From Herbiconiux oxytropis (GTDB taxonomy: Bacteria; Actinomycetota; Actinomycetes; Actinomycetales; Microbacteriaceae), in assembly GCF_024979315.1 (NCBI RefSeq), contig NZ_JANLCK010000009.1, positions 62,001 through 126,000 on the forward strand: 64,000 bases of DNA. The letters run 5' to 3'. Under the pieces are notes generated by a model that did not search any database, had not been told where the DNA came from, and was given only the letters and a program-made list of their open reading frames with translations. Below, piece by piece: positions 34,463 to 44,303 of the stretch; the first letter of the stretch is position 1; each line of letters starts with the position of its first letter. The translations under genes were made by a program, and so were the position numbers.

Positions 34463-35935
34463 TTACTGGATGGCGGAGGTGAGGCGGGCCAGGTTGTCGA
34501 GGATGGTGGAGCGCAGCGGCTGCTTGTGCCACTCCTCGAGGGTGAGCTCGCGGCTGACCTCCCGGTAGCCGTCTTCGACTCCGCGCATCGCCGTCACGAA
34601 CGGCGCCCCGCGCACCATGAGCGAGACCTCCATGTTGAGGCTGAACGAGCGCATGTCCATGTTGCTCGAACCGATCACCGCGACGTCGTCGTCGATCGTG
34701 AAGTGCTTGGAGTGCAGGATGTAGGGCGCCTGGTACATGTAGATGCGCACGCCCGCCTTCAGCAGCACCTCGTAGTACGAGCGCTGGGCGTGGTAGACGA
34801 GCGCCTGGTCGCCGATCTCGGAGACGAACAGCTGCACCTCGACTCCGCGCTGGGTGGCGGTGGTGATCGCGTAGAGCATCGCGTCGTCCGGCACGAAGTA
34901 GGGGCTCGTGATGATGATGCGCTCCTGCGCGGCGTAGAGCAGCGCGAGGAACAGGCGCAGGTTGTTCTCGCCGTCGAACCCCGGGCCTGACGGCACGACC
35001 TGCATGTCGAGGGCCCGCGGATCCTCGTCGATCACGTCGTCGGTGATGGCGCGCGTCTCGCGCAGCAGCAGCTCGGCGGACTCGCTGTACCAGTCGGTGA
35101 TGAAGATGGCGTTGATGCCGGTGACGATGGGGCCCTCGAGGCGCGTCATGAGGTCCTGCCACTTCAGCCCGCGCTTGAGGTTGGACTTCTTGTTGTAGCT
35201 GCGGTCGACCACGTTCTGCGATCCCATGTAGGCGACCTCGCCGTCGACCACGAGGATCTTGCGGTGGTTGCGAAGATCCGGGCGCTGCCACTTGCCCTTG
35301 AGGGGTTGCACCGGCAGCATGTAGTGCCACTTGACGCCCGCCCGGTCGAGCATCTTCGCGGTCTTGCGGTGGCCGGGCGCCCGCACCGAGGCGATGTGGT
35401 CGAGCAGCACCCGCACCGTCACCCCGCGCTTGACCGCGGCCGCGAGGGCCTCGAAGAACGGCTTCGTGGTGGCGTCGTAAGAGAGGATGTAGAACTCGGC
35501 GTGCACGTAGCGCTGCGCGTCGTCGATGTCAGCGGTCATGCGCCGGATCGACTCGTCGTAGTCGCCCAGCAGGGTCGCGTCGTTGCCGCCGACCAGGGGC
35601 ATGGCCCCGAGGGTGCGGTTCAGCTCGACCACGTTCTTGAACCACGGCGGCCACGGGTGATCGTCGCTGACCCGCTCGATGCCCTCCGTGGTCTCGATGA
35701 TGAACTCGTTGATGGCGTGCTGCTTGTCGCGCCGGGACTTCGGCAGCTTGTAGGAGCCGATGAGCAGGAACAGCAGGAAGCCGATGTAGGGCAGCACGAA
35801 GATGGCCATGAGCCAGGCGATGCCGGTGGAGGGCCTGCGGTTGCGGGGCACCACGATGACCGCGATGATGCGGATGGCGAGGTCGATGGCGAGCAGGACG
35901 AGCACGACCATGCCCGCGACGTCGGCACTCGACAC
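34463..35935 (-). CDS. cls: Cardiolipin synthase (phospholipase D family)
   Basis: A 490-residue membrane enzyme. Two N-terminal membrane helices (about residues 5-30 and 40-62) are followed by two HKD phospholipase D motifs: NHRKILVVDGEVAYMGSQN and HSKHFTIDDDVAVIGSSN. It joins two phosphatidylglycerol molecules or related donors to make cardiolipin. GTG 35935 has AAGGGGG upstream. It lies 30 bases before the DUF5684 gene. Confidence 0.93.
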   Translation of the reverse strand: MSSADVAGMVVLVLLAIDLAIRIIAVIVVPRNRRPSTGIAWLMAIFVLPYIGFLLFLLIGSYKLPKSRRDKQHAINEFIIETTEGIERVSDDHPWPPWFKNVVELNRTLGAMPLVGGNDATLLGDYDESIRRMTADIDDAQRYVHAEFYILSYDATTKPFFEALAAAVKRGVTVRVLLDHIASVRAPGHRKTAKMLDRAGVKWHYMLPVQPLKGKWQRPDLRNHRKILVVDGEVAYMGSQNVVDRSYNKKSNLKRGLKWQDLMTRLEGPIVTGINAIFITDWYSESAELLLRETRAITDDVIDEDPRALDMQVVPSGPGFDGENNLRLFLALLYAAQERIIITSPYFVPDDAMLYAITTATQRGVEVQLFVSEIGDQALVYHAQRSYYEVLLKAGVRIYMYQAPYILHSKHFTIDDDVAVIGSSNMDMRSFSLNMEVSLMVRGAPFVTAMRGVEDGYREVSRELTLEEWHKQPLRSTILDNLARLTSAIQ

Positions 35936-36007
35936 GGCAGCCCCCTTCGCTCTCCCCCGGAGATCCCTCTCCTGGCGGGATTCATCCCCTGAGAGATACC
36001 GTAGCGG

Positions 36008-36190
36008 CTACTCGGCGGCGGCCTTCTCCATCGGCAGCCCGAGTCGTGCCCGCTCCTCGGCCTCGACCTTCGCGAGCGCCTTGCGCTCGGACTTGTCGGC
36101 CCGGATGAGCGAGCGCATGACGAACCAGAACACCAGCCCGAGCAGGATGGTGGGGGTGACAGCGTAGATCGCGGGCCAGAAGTCGTTCAT
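36008..36190 (-). CDS. Small membrane protein, unrecognised
   Basis: A 60-residue protein with one membrane helix (about residues 10-27, including PTILLGLVFWFVMRSLI) and a charged Lys/Glu-rich tail. ATG 36190 is preceded by TATCGT at a distance suited to a leaderless transcript; GTG 36199 is an alternative start. No family is assigned. Confidence 0.6.
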   Translation of the reverse strand: MNDFWPAIYAVTPTILLGLVFWFVMRSLIRADKSERKALAKVEAEERARLGLPMEKAAAE

Positions 36191-36205
36191 CGCGTCCACG
36201 ATACG

Positions 36206-36433
36206 TCATCCACCCTGGGTGATGATCCCGTAGATCCCCGATCCGATGAAGTAGAGGCCGATGCCACCCGCGACCAGCCAGATGGCGATGCGGGTGATCG
36301 TGGGGCGGCGGGGATCGTTCTCGTCGGCCGGCGGCTTGTCCGCTCCGGCCTTCTCCGCGGCGCGCTGCTTGTTCTCGCGCTCGGTCTTGCCTGGTTCGAA
36401 CGGATCGGGCTTGCCGCCACCGAGAAAGCTCAT
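36206..36433 (-). CDS. Small C-terminally anchored membrane protein, unrecognised
   Basis: A 75-residue protein. A hydrophilic Lys/Glu-rich first half is followed by one hydrophobic helix ([20 protein letters not shown]) near the C-terminus. It lies between lysS and another small membrane protein gene on the same strand. Confidence 0.65.
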   Translation of the reverse strand: MSFLGGGKPDPFEPGKTERENKQRAAEKAGADKPPADENDPRRPTITRIAIWLVAGGIGLYFIGSGIYGIITQGG

Positions 36434-36458
36434 GCGCTCATCCTCTCCGAAAGCCGCG

Positions 36459-37976
36459 TCACTTGACCAACGGGAACAGGATGGTCTCGCGGATGCCGAG
36501 GCCCGTGAGCGCCATCAGCAGACGGTCGATGCCCATGCCCATGCCCCCCGAGGGCGGCATGCCGAACTCGAGCGCGCGCAGGAACTCCTCGTCGAGCCGC
36601 ATCGCCTCGTCGTCTCCCGCGGCGGCCTGTTCGGCCTGCTCCACGAAGCGCTCGCGCTGGATGACGGGGTCGACGAGCTCGGAGTAGCCCGTGGCGAGCT
36701 CGAAGCCGCGGATGTAGAGGTCCCACTTCTCCACGACGCCCGGGATGCTGCGGTGCGCGCGGGTGAGCGGGCTCGTCTCCACCGGGAAGTCGAGCACGAA
36801 GGTGGGTCGGGTGAGCCCGCCCTTCACGAAGTGCTCCCACAGCTCCTCCACGAGCTTGCCGTGGTTGGGCAGGTGCACCTCGACGCCCTCGCGGTCGGCG
36901 AGCGCCTGCAGCTCTGCGACGCCGGTGGCGGGCGTGATCTCGACACCGGATGCGTCGCTCAGCGACTCGTACATGCTGATGCGGTCCCACTCGCCCCCGA
37001 GGTCGTACTCCGTGCCATCGGCCCAGGTCACGACGTGCGAGCCCGCCACGGCGAGGGCGGCGTTCTGGATGAGCGACTGGGTGAGCTCGGCGATCGTGGT
37101 GTAGTCGCCGTAGGCCTCGTACGCCTCGAGCATCGCGAACTCGGGGCTGTGCGTGGAGTCGGCGCCCTCGTTCCGGAAGTTGCGGTTGATCTCGAACACG
37201 CGGTCGATGCCGCCCACGACCGCGCGCTTGAGGAACAGCTCGGGCGCGATGCGGAGGAACAGCTCGGTGTCGAAGGCGTTCGAGTGCGTCACGAACGGGC
37301 GTGCCGCGGCCCCGCCGTGCATGGTCTGCAGCATCGGCGTCTCGACCTCGAGGTAGTGCCGGTCGGCGAAGGTGCGGCGGAGCGAGGCCATGGCCTCGGC
37401 TCGCGTGCGCACCACCTGGCGCGCCTGGTCGCGCACGATGAGGTCGAGGTAGCGGTTGCGCATCCGCGTCTCCTCGCTGAGCTCGGTGTGCAGGTTGGGG
37501 AGCGGGAGGATGGCCTTGGAGGCGATCTTCCAGGCCGTGGCCATGACGCTCAGTTCACCGCGGCGGCTCGAGATGACCTCGCCGGTGACGAAGAGGTGGT
37601 CGCCGAGATCGACGAGCTCCTTGAACTCGGCGAGCGACTCCTCGCCCACGTTCGCGAGCGAGAGCATGGCCTGGATGCGGCTGCCGTCGCCCGACTGCAG
37701 CGACACGAAGCAGAGCTTGCCGGTGTTGCGGAGGAAGACGACCCGGCCGGCCACGCCGACCGTCTCACCCGAGGTCTCGTCGGCCGCGAGGTGCCCCCAC
37801 GTCTCGCGCACGGCGGGGATCGTGGTGGTGACGGGCACCGACACCGGGTACGCCTCGGCGCCCGATTCGATCAGCTTGTAGCGCTTGGCGAGGCGCACGG
37901 CCTTCTGCTCGAAGACCTCCGCCTCGTCGTCGAGCTGCTCGGGGGATGGGGTGTTCTCGGCGGGTGCGTCGGTCAT
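36459..37976 (-). CDS. lysS: Lysyl-tRNA synthetase, class II
   Basis: A 505-residue LysRS: N-terminal anticodon-binding OB fold ([20 protein letters not shown]) and class II catalytic core with motif 2 [11 protein letters not shown] and motif 3 [16 protein letters not shown]. It charges tRNA-Lys. The 78 bases to the divergent LysM lipoprotein gene probably hold both promoters. Confidence 0.98.
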   Translation of the reverse strand: MTDAPAENTPSPEQLDDEAEVFEQKAVRLAKRYKLIESGAEAYPVSVPVTTTIPAVRETWGHLAADETSGETVGVAGRVVFLRNTGKLCFVSLQSGDGSRIQAMLSLANVGEESLAEFKELVDLGDHLFVTGEVISSRRGELSVMATAWKIASKAILPLPNLHTELSEETRMRNRYLDLIVRDQARQVVRTRAEAMASLRRTFADRHYLEVETPMLQTMHGGAAARPFVTHSNAFDTELFLRIAPELFLKRAVVGGIDRVFEINRNFRNEGADSTHSPEFAMLEAYEAYGDYTTIAELTQSLIQNAALAVAGSHVVTWADGTEYDLGGEWDRISMYESLSDASGVEITPATGVAELQALADREGVEVHLPNHGKLVEELWEHFVKGGLTRPTFVLDFPVETSPLTRAHRSIPGVVEKWDLYIRGFELATGYSELVDPVIQRERFVEQAEQAAAGDDEAMRLDEEFLRALEFGMPPSGGMGMGIDRLLMALTGLGIRETILFPLVK

Positions 37977-38054
37977 GGAAGAAGGGTCTCCTTGAAGTCG
38001 GCCCCAGTTTACCGGGCACGGGCGGGCCCGGGCGGCATGGGATATCGTCGGGGG

Positions 38055-38966
38055 ATGGTGGCAGCGAGGCTCGGACGGCTCCGCGCGGCAGCGCTGGGTG
38101 GGCTCGTCACGGCCTCGGCCCTTGTGCTCCTGGGGGCCTGCACGAGCGGTTCCGCACCGGCCGACGACCCAGGCGCAGCGCCGACTTCGCCGAGCGCGTC
38201 GGCATCTGAGCCCGTCGATCCGGCTGCCGGCACCGACGCCGATGCACCCGACGCAGCGGGCGACGCCGCGGTCGCCGCGGCCTCCTGGGTGCCCGAACCA
38301 CTCCCCGGCAACGCCGTGCTCGCGACCGGCACGTTCGAGTCGCCCGATGCCGCCGTCACCGGCAACATCGCGATCGTCACGGATGCCGTGCGCGTGGTGG
38401 AGATCGTGCTCACCGACTTCGCGCTCGATCCCGAGGTGGCCGCCGGCGCGGCACCGCAGATGACGCTGCTCTCCGAGCCCATCGGCGAGTTCGGCTGCTA
38501 CGACACCGACGGCTACTCCTTCCAGCCCTCTCCCCTGACGGGCGACGTCGAGCAGCGTATGACGATGGGGCCGGTCGACGACGTGCCCACGGGCGACCCG
38601 AGCTTTCTCGACCAGGCCGTGATCTACCTGCCCGTCGAGGCGGAGTCGCCGCCGTCGGACGGCTGCTACGGCGACACCGTCGCGATCGCCGACCTCGAGT
38701 GGCTGACGCCGCAGGATCTGCCCGAGCTCGCCGACTCCGGCATCCGCTCGGGTGCGACGGGCGAGGTGGGCACGGATGCCGACGACGCGCTCTCGGTCTA
38801 CGTGGTCGCCGAGGGCGACTCGCTCGGCCGGATCGCCTCGCGATTCGGGGTGTCGACGGAGGCCGTGCTCTACCTCAACGCCGGCCGGATCGGACAGGAC
38901 GGGCTGCTCGAAGACGGAACGGTCTACGCGGGCGAGGCTCTGAACCTGTCGCCTTCCGCGCGCTGA
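38055..38966 (+). CDS. LysM-domain lipoprotein
   Basis: A 303-residue exported lipoprotein. The signal ends at lipobox LLGAC with lipidated Cys29. An Ala/Pro/Asp-rich linker precedes a unique middle domain, and a C-terminal LysM domain ([19 protein letters not shown] then [12 protein letters not shown]) should bind peptidoglycan. ATG 38055 follows GGGGG, and TATCGT 6 bases further upstream may be the -10. The middle domain is unrecognised. Confidence 0.85.
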   Translation: MVAARLGRLRAAALGGLVTASALVLLGACTSGSAPADDPGAAPTSPSASASEPVDPAAGTDADAPDAAGDAAVAAASWVPEPLPGNAVLATGTFESPDAAVTGNIAIVTDAVRVVEIVLTDFALDPEVAAGAAPQMTLLSEPIGEFGCYDTDGYSFQPSPLTGDVEQRMTMGPVDDVPTGDPSFLDQAVIYLPVEAESPPSDGCYGDTVAIADLEWLTPQDLPELADSGIRSGATGEVGTDADDALSVYVVAEGDSLGRIASRFGVSTEAVLYLNAGRIGQDGLLEDGTVYAGEALNLSPSAR

Positions 38967-38975
38967 CCCCGCCGC

Positions 38976-39872
38976 TCAGGTGCCGAGGTAGATCGCGGCG
39001 TTGTCGATGAGGCGCGTGTCGCCCACCTTCGCCGCGATGATCACGCGCGCCTTGCCGGTGTAGCCGTCGTCGACCGGCAGGAAGGTGTCGGGGTGCACGA
39101 TGGCGAGGTAGTCGAGTTCGACGAGCTGCTCCCCCATCGCCGCGGACTGCGCGGCGGCGAGCACGGCGTCGATGCCGCGGTCGGAGGCCGACTCGGCGGC
39201 CTCGAGCACGTGCGGCAGGGTGATCGCGGCGCGGCGCTCGCGCTCGTCGAGGAAGCGGTTGCGGCTCGAGAGGGCGAGCTCGTCGTGGTCGCGCACGGTC
39301 TCGACGACCTCGACCTGCACGGGCATGTCGAGATCGGTGACCATCTGCTGCACGAGGAACACCTGCTGGGCGTCTTTCTGGCCGAACAGCACGACATCCG
39401 GGCCCACGCTGCCCAGCAGCTTGGCCACGACCGTGAGCACGCCGTCGAAGTGGCCGGGGCGGCTGCGGCCCTCGAACAGTCCGCCGACGCGGCCAGCGGT
39501 GACCCGCGTGGCGGTGAGTCCGCCCGGGTAGAGCTCTGCGACCTCGGGGGCGAAGACGACGTCGGCGCCGTGCCCTGCGAGCTTCGCGAGATCACCCTCG
39601 AGGTCACGTGGGTAGCGCGCGAGATCGGACGGGTCGGTGAACTGGAGGGGGTTCACGAAGATCGAGACCACGACGACGTCGGCGATCTCGGCCGCGCGCT
39701 CGACGAGGGCGACGTGGCCTGTGTGCAGGGCTCCCATGGTGGGCACGAGCGCGACCCGCACGGGGGCGGATGCGCTGGAGTGCCTCTCGGCGAGGGCGGC
39801 GCGAATGCCGGCGATCGTCGTGATGACGACCGGGGCTGCCGACGCGCGGTCATCCGTGACGACTTCGGTCAC
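38976..39872 (-). CDS. panC: Pantothenate synthetase
   Basis: A 298-residue PanC. It has VALVPTMGALHTGHVALV (ATP-binding HxGH), FVNPLQF, FGQKDAQQVFLVQQM and ALSSRNRFL. It joins pantoate and beta-alanine with ATP. The start GTG 39872 has AAGGAG 5 bases away; an in-frame start 60 bases upstream lacks one. The DUF2520 gene precedes it by 75 bases on the same strand. Confidence 0.95.
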   Translation of the reverse strand: MTEVVTDDRASAAPVVITTIAGIRAALAERHSSASAPVRVALVPTMGALHTGHVALVERAAEIADVVVVSIFVNPLQFTDPSDLARYPRDLEGDLAKLAGHGADVVFAPEVAELYPGGLTATRVTAGRVGGLFEGRSRPGHFDGVLTVVAKLLGSVGPDVVLFGQKDAQQVFLVQQMVTDLDMPVQVEVVETVRDHDELALSSRNRFLDERERRAAITLPHVLEAAESASDRGIDAVLAAAQSAAMGEQLVELDYLAIVHPDTFLPVDDGYTGKARVIIAAKVGDTRLIDNAAIYLGT

Positions 39873-39947
39873 CGGGACTCCTTGGCTGTGCAGTGGTGCT
39901 GGTGCGGGCGACCACGAGGTGCCGGGCGCCACGACGATGCTACCCGC

Positions 39948-40652
39948 TCAGTCGGGAGCGATGCCGCCGGCCCGGGTGAGGGCGTTGTCGACGGAGGTGC
40001 GCACGAGGGGGGCGAGCAGGCGGCCGGGAGCCTCGATGCCGATGCCGGCGAGGATGCCCGTGGCCTGGTCGACGATGGCGGTGGAGAACGTGCTGGCGGT
40101 CTCGATCGCCTCCGCGTAGGCGGCGCGATCGGCCTCCGCCACCACGACGGGCTCCCCACCCATCTCCACGACGAGGGCCTGGGCGATGGGGAGCACGGGG
40201 GTGGGCGCGGTCACCGCGAAATGGGTTCCGGCCAGGCGGGCGATGTCGATGCTCGTGCCCGAGAACGACAGGGCGGGGTGCACCGCGAGCGGGATGACGC
40301 CGGCGGCACGCGCGGGCGCGAACACGTCGACGCCGTACTCGGCCGCGGTGTGCAGCACGAGCTGGCCCATCTGCCAGGTGGAGGTCTCGGCGAGACCCGC
40401 GATGAGTGCGGGCAGCTCGGCCGTGGGCACCGCGAGCAGCACGAGCTCGCTGCGCTCGACGATCTCGGGGATCGTGAGCACGGGCACGTCCGGGAGCATC
40501 GCCTCCGCCCGGTCGCGGCTCTCGGCCGAGATGGCGGAGATGCCCACGATCGCGTGGCCGGCTCCGGCGAGCGCCGCGCCGAGCACGGGGCCCACGCGGC
40601 CCGCTCCGATGATGCCGATGCCGAGCCGGCCCGTGCGTTCAGAGGCTCTCAT
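39948..40652 (-). CDS. Rossmann-like/DUF2520 protein, possible reductase
   Basis: A 234-residue protein with an N-terminal NAD(P) Rossmann loop IGIIGAGRVGPVLGAAL, then LAVPTAELPALI and HPALSFSG, and a helical C-terminal domain (DUF2520). The architecture is that of 6-phosphogluconate-dehydrogenase-like reductases. No panE/panB is visible, and the gene precedes panC, so it may be the ketopantoate reductase; this is inference from position. ATG 40652 overlaps the stop of the PH-domain gene. Confidence 0.85.
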   Translation of the reverse strand: MRASERTGRLGIGIIGAGRVGPVLGAALAGAGHAIVGISAISAESRDRAEAMLPDVPVLTIPEIVERSELVLLAVPTAELPALIAGLAETSTWQMGQLVLHTAAEYGVDVFAPARAAGVIPLAVHPALSFSGTSIDIARLAGTHFAVTAPTPVLPIAQALVVEMGGEPVVVAEADRAAYAEAIETASTFSTAIVDQATGILAGIGIEAPGRLLAPLVRTSVDNALTRAGGIAPD

Positions 40653-42331
40653 GCCGGGTCTCCTCCGGGTCGGGGCGGGATGGGGTCGGCGTGCGGCGCC
40701 TCCGGCGCGACGGTCTGCGCGAGCTGCACATCCGGCGCGGTGGCCTGCGGGTGCGCCGCCCAGCGGTGGGCGGTGTCGGCCGCGGCAGCCCGCACGGCAG
40801 CGCGGGCCCAGGCCTCGAACGACTCGTCGGCGGCCTCCGCGTCGAGAGCGGGGAGGTTGGAGCGCACCGGACCGGCCACGGTGTGCACGGTCAGCTCCGA
40901 GAGCCGGAGGGCACGGTGCAACGGGCCGCGCGTGAGGCGGAGGCTCTGCACGCGGGCGAACGGCACGATCGAGAGGTGCCGCCAGACGAAGCCCGAGCGC
41001 AGCAGCACCGCATCGGCGGTGATCGCCGAACCGGTGCGGCGCCAGGACAGAGGCTGGTAGGGCCACGACCGTCGGGGGGCTGCGGAGAATCCGCCGCCCT
41101 TCCGCGCCACGAGGCCGGCGAGCACGAGCTCGCGCGTCTGCTCACCGGCGAGGCCGGGGAGGAGCAGGCCGAGCACCCGGCGCACGTCGTCGACGGTGCC
41201 CACGGGCAGCATGGTCGTGCTCGTCTGGCTGCTCGCCTCCCCCGCGGCGCCGGCGCGGTTGATCCGGATCATCCACCACCCGGCCGGCCGCCAGAGCAGC
41301 GGCTGGCTGACCTCGACGGCGTGGATGCGACCGGGCGGCAGCGTGTCGTTGCTCGTCGAGAGCAGGCCGTAGCCGATCCGCACGCCGTCGGAGGTGCCCG
41401 CGATGCTGTAGCGCAACGACTTCGTGAACCGGTTGAAGTAGTAGCCGCCCGCGGCGAGCACGCCGGGCACCAGGATGATGACCAGCAGCTCCTGGCGGCC
41501 GGTCACGGATGCCACCACCACGATCGCACCCACGACGAGGAGCGCCACGGTGAAGCCGCTCAGCACGAGCGAGCCGATCAGCCGGCCGGGTGGGATGCGC
41601 ACGACCGACTCCGGCGGTGCGGCCGAGGGGTCGAGCTCGGGCGCGAGCAGCTCCCGCACCCGCTGGTGCACGATGCCGTCCGCCTGGCCGGTCGCGGCAA
41701 CCGCCGCCGCAGATCCGGGGGCCGTCGCCGACAGATCCGCCGCGGCGGCGACAGTCGTGCGATCGGCCTCGCTCTGCTGCACCCCCGAGGCCAGCAGCAG
41801 CACCTCACGACGCAGCCGATCCGCGTCGGTCGAACCGAGGTACGACAGCTGCACCTTGGCGTCCTGCCCGGCCACGCTGATGTCGAGCTTCGCGGCGCCG
41901 AAGATGCGCGCGAAGAGCGGCCGCGCGATCGACACGCCCTGGATGCGGTCGAGTCGCGCCCGGCGATGGGTGCGGAACAGGATGCCGCTGCGCACCTCGA
42001 CGACGTCGTCGCCCACTCGGAACGTGTGCATGCGCCACGAGGCATAGAAGCCTGCGATGCCGACGAGGAGCCCCACCACGAGCGCGAGCCCGACCCAGCC
42101 GAGGTGTCCTCGCTCGTAGGCGGTCTGGAAGGGATCATCGGGAACGGGCCCGCCGAACAGGAGCTCGACGGCCCGCTCGCGGAAGTTCGCGAGCGCGAAG
42201 CCGAGCACAGCGATGAGTGCGATCCCGCCCCGGAGAAGCGGTGTCGCGGGGTGCAGCCGGTGCCACTCGCCGTCGGCGAGGTCCGGACGCCCCGCCTTCC
42301 CGGCGCCCGCGACCTCGGGTGCGCCGCTCAC
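40649..42331 (-). CDS. Bacterial PH-domain (bPH2/DUF304, YdbT-like) membrane protein
   Basis: A 560-residue protein with membrane helices at about residues 30-50, 75-97 and 245-300, and repeated PH-like stretches (FRVGDDVVEVRSGILFRTHRRARLD is the first; later ITADAVLLRSGFVWRHLSIV and LRYSIAGTSDGVRIGYGLLS), resembling B. subtilis YdbT with three bPH2 units. Quoted stretches are parts of the motif only. GTG 42331 overlaps the stop of the small PH-domain gene, the usual YdbS-YdbT pairing. Confidence 0.85.
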   Translation of the reverse strand: MSGAPEVAGAGKAGRPDLADGEWHRLHPATPLLRGGIALIAVLGFALANFRERAVELLFGGPVPDDPFQTAYERGHLGWVGLALVVGLLVGIAGFYASWRMHTFRVGDDVVEVRSGILFRTHRRARLDRIQGVSIARPLFARIFGAAKLDISVAGQDAKVQLSYLGSTDADRLRREVLLLASGVQQSEADRTTVAAAADLSATAPGSAAAVAATGQADGIVHQRVRELLAPELDPSAAPPESVVRIPPGRLIGSLVLSGFTVALLVVGAIVVVASVTGRQELLVIILVPGVLAAGGYYFNRFTKSLRYSIAGTSDGVRIGYGLLSTSNDTLPPGRIHAVEVSQPLLWRPAGWWMIRINRAGAAGEASSQTSTTMLPVGTVDDVRRVLGLLLPGLAGEQTRELVLAGLVARKGGGFSAAPRRSWPYQPLSWRRTGSAITADAVLLRSGFVWRHLSIVPFARVQSLRLTRGPLHRALRLSELTVHTVAGPVRSNLPALDAEAADESFEAWARAAVRAAAADTAHRWAAHPQATAPDVQLAQTVAPEAPHADPIPPRPGGDPA

Positions 42332-42864
42332 AGCCCGATGCGGCGCGACTCGGCGAGGCTCACGAGGCGGTCGCGGAGCGCATCCGCATCGCTCTCGACG
42401 AGACCCGGGATGGAGACGCCGGTCGCTGCGGCCGCCGTGACGAACTTGAGTTCGGCGAGGCCGAGGGCGCGCGCCACCGGCCCGCGGTTGATGTCGATGA
42501 GCTGCATGCGGCCGTAGGGCACCGAGACCCGGCGGTGGAACATGATGCCGCGGCGGAAGACGAGGTCGTCTGCGCGCAGCCGGTAGCCGATCGAGCGCAC
42601 CCGGCGCGGCGCGAAGGCGAGGTTGAGCACGCCGATCACGACGGCGAGGCCGAGGGCCGGCCAGCCGAACCAGGTGCCGAGCACGATGAACGGCACCGTG
42701 ATGCCGCAGAGCACGAGTGCGCCGATCGCGGCGGAGACGATCTCGACCCCCACGTACTTGGGGCTCACGCGCTGCCAGTCGTCGGCCTGCGGAGGAACCC
42801 CGGGGCGCTCGGGGCTCACGCGCTGCCCGTCATCGGTGTGCGGAGGAACCTCGGGATCGCTCAC
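42328..42864 (-). CDS. Bacterial PH-domain (YdbS-like) membrane protein
   Basis: A 178-residue protein. The first about 36 residues contain a 17-residue unit twice (PPHTDDGQRVSPERPG and PPQADDWQRVSPKYVG), then two membrane helices and one bPH2 domain (YRLRADDLVFRRGIMFHRRV). It is coupled to the 560-residue PH protein by a GTGA overlap, a pair implicated in peptide-resistance or envelope function in Bacillus. Confidence 0.85.
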   Translation of the reverse strand: MSDPEVPPHTDDGQRVSPERPGVPPQADDWQRVSPKYVGVEIVSAAIGALVLCGITVPFIVLGTWFGWPALGLAVVIGVLNLAFAPRRVRSIGYRLRADDLVFRRGIMFHRRVSVPYGRMQLIDINRGPVARALGLAELKFVTAAAATGVSIPGLVESDADALRDRLVSLAESRRIGL

Positions 42865-42868
42865 GGTC

Positions 42869-43324
42869 TCAGGCTTCCGGGTCGGGTTCGTCGGGGGGCA
42901 GGGTGCACAGCCGCTCGGCCACGAGACCCGCCGCGGCGAGCACGAGGCCCGAGAGCGCGGCGGCGATGCCCGGCCAGAGCGAGCCTACATCCGCCACCAC
43001 CGGGCGGGTGAGGAGGAACGCCACGACTCCCGCGCCGAAGCCCGCGATGAGACTGCCCACGAGGCCGGACGCCTTCGCGAGCACGACGACGCGCATGGCC
43101 CGGAACGGGTCGATCCGTGTCGTCGCGGTTCCGCGGATGGCCCGGCGGATGGGCAGGGCGAGCGCGACGACGATGGCCGCCGCGGCCACGAGCGTGATCG
43201 GAAGTGTGAACGGCGGGATCAGGACGGGCTGGCCGGCAGCGGCCAGCGCCACCTCGAGCACGAAGCCCACGGCGAGGCCCACGACGGCGCAGACCACGAT
43301 CGTGACGGCCCTGGTGTGCCTCAC
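42869..43324 (-). CDS. DUF3180 membrane protein
   Basis: A 151-residue protein with four membrane helices arranged as two pairs. This family is regularly found after folK in actinobacteria. GTG 43324 overlaps the folK stop, so it is part of the folate unit. Function unknown. Confidence 0.8.
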   Translation of the reverse strand: MRHTRAVTIVVCAVVGLAVGFVLEVALAAAGQPVLIPPFTLPITLVAAAAIVVALALPIRRAIRGTATTRIDPFRAMRVVVLAKASGLVGSLIAGFGAGVVAFLLTRPVVADVGSLWPGIAAALSGLVLAAAGLVAERLCTLPPDEPDPEA

Positions 43325-43881
43325 CTGGCCTCCCCCGCGTACGGACTGAGCGTCGAGTCGGGGATGCCGCGGAGCAGCCGATCGACCCGGCCGGCCCCCG
43401 GGAGCACGGCGTCCGGAGCGATCTCGAGCCACGGCACGAGCACGAAGTCGCGGTCGGCGGCCCGCGGGTGCGGGAGGGTGAGCCGCTCGGTCTGCCGCAC
43501 GATCGAGGCGAAGGTCACGATGTCGACGTCGAGCGTGCGGTCGCCCCAGCGCTCCTCGCGCACACGACCGTGCTCGTGCTCGATCCGGTTGACCACGCCG
43601 AGGAGCGCCTCGGGGTGCAGGGTGGTGCGGATCGTCGCCACGGCGTTGAGGTAGGCGGGGGCGTCGAGGTCGATGCCCGCGGGCTTCACGGCAGCGGTCT
43701 GGTAGAGCCGGGAGAGGGCGAGCACCTCGATGCCGGGCTCGGCGCGCAGCTCGTCGACGGCGGTGCGGATGGTGGCCTCGCGGTCGCCGAGGTTGCTGCC
43801 GAACGCGAGCACGGCGGGCAGCGCGATGGAGCGCCGGTCGAGGCCGGCAGCGGCGTGGGGGCTCGGGCCGGGTGCGGTCAT
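43321..43881 (-). CDS. folK: 2-amino-4-hydroxy-6-hydroxymethyldihydropteridine pyrophosphokinase
   Basis: A 186-residue HPPK with LAFGSNLGDREA, DRTLDVDIVTF (metal-binding Asp pair) and LPHPRAADRDFVLVPW. It pyrophosphorylates the pterin before FolP. ATG 43881 overlaps the folB stop. Confidence 0.95.
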   Translation of the reverse strand: MTAPGPSPHAAAGLDRRSIALPAVLAFGSNLGDREATIRTAVDELRAEPGIEVLALSRLYQTAAVKPAGIDLDAPAYLNAVATIRTTLHPEALLGVVNRIEHEHGRVREERWGDRTLDVDIVTFASIVRQTERLTLPHPRAADRDFVLVPWLEIAPDAVLPGAGRVDRLLRGIPDSTLSPYAGEAR

Positions 43882-44303
43882 GGTGCGGCGTCTCCCGTGA
43901 CGGGGGCGGTGGGGATGGAAGTGAGGGTGGCCGGGGCGCTCGCACGATGCCGCACGATCGTGATCGACACGTCCGAGAACGGCACCGGGATGGGCGCGTC
44001 GGGCTTGTGCACGACCACCCGCACCCGCTGCACCGGCGGATGCGCGAGCACGACTCCGGCCACCCGCTCGGCGAGCGTCTCGATCAGATCGACGGGATCG
44101 GCCGCGACGGCATCGGAGATCTCGACCGCGAGCTCGCCGTAGTGCACGGTCTGCGCGAGGTCGTCGGCTCCCGCCGCGGGCGCCGTGTCGAGCGCGAGCT
44201 CGACGTCGATCACGAAGCGCTGGCCGTTCTCCCGCTCGAAGTCGAAGACCCCGTGGTGGGCGAACACCTCGAGTCCGGTGAGGGTGAGGAGATCCGGGGT
44301 CAC
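43878..44303 (-). CDS. folB: Dihydroneopterin aldolase
   Basis: A 141-residue FolB with FAHHGVFDFERENGQRF, VHYGELAVEI and LIETLAERVA. It cleaves dihydroneopterin to hydroxymethyldihydropterin. GTG 44303 overlaps the folP stop. The C-terminus is about 20 residues longer than the usual enzyme. Confidence 0.93.
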   Translation of the reverse strand: MTPDLLTLTGLEVFAHHGVFDFERENGQRFVIDVELALDTAPAAGADDLAQTVHYGELAVEISDAVAADPVDLIETLAERVAGVVLAHPPVQRVRVVVHKPDAPIPVPFSDVSITIVRHRASAPATLTSIPTAPVTGDAAP

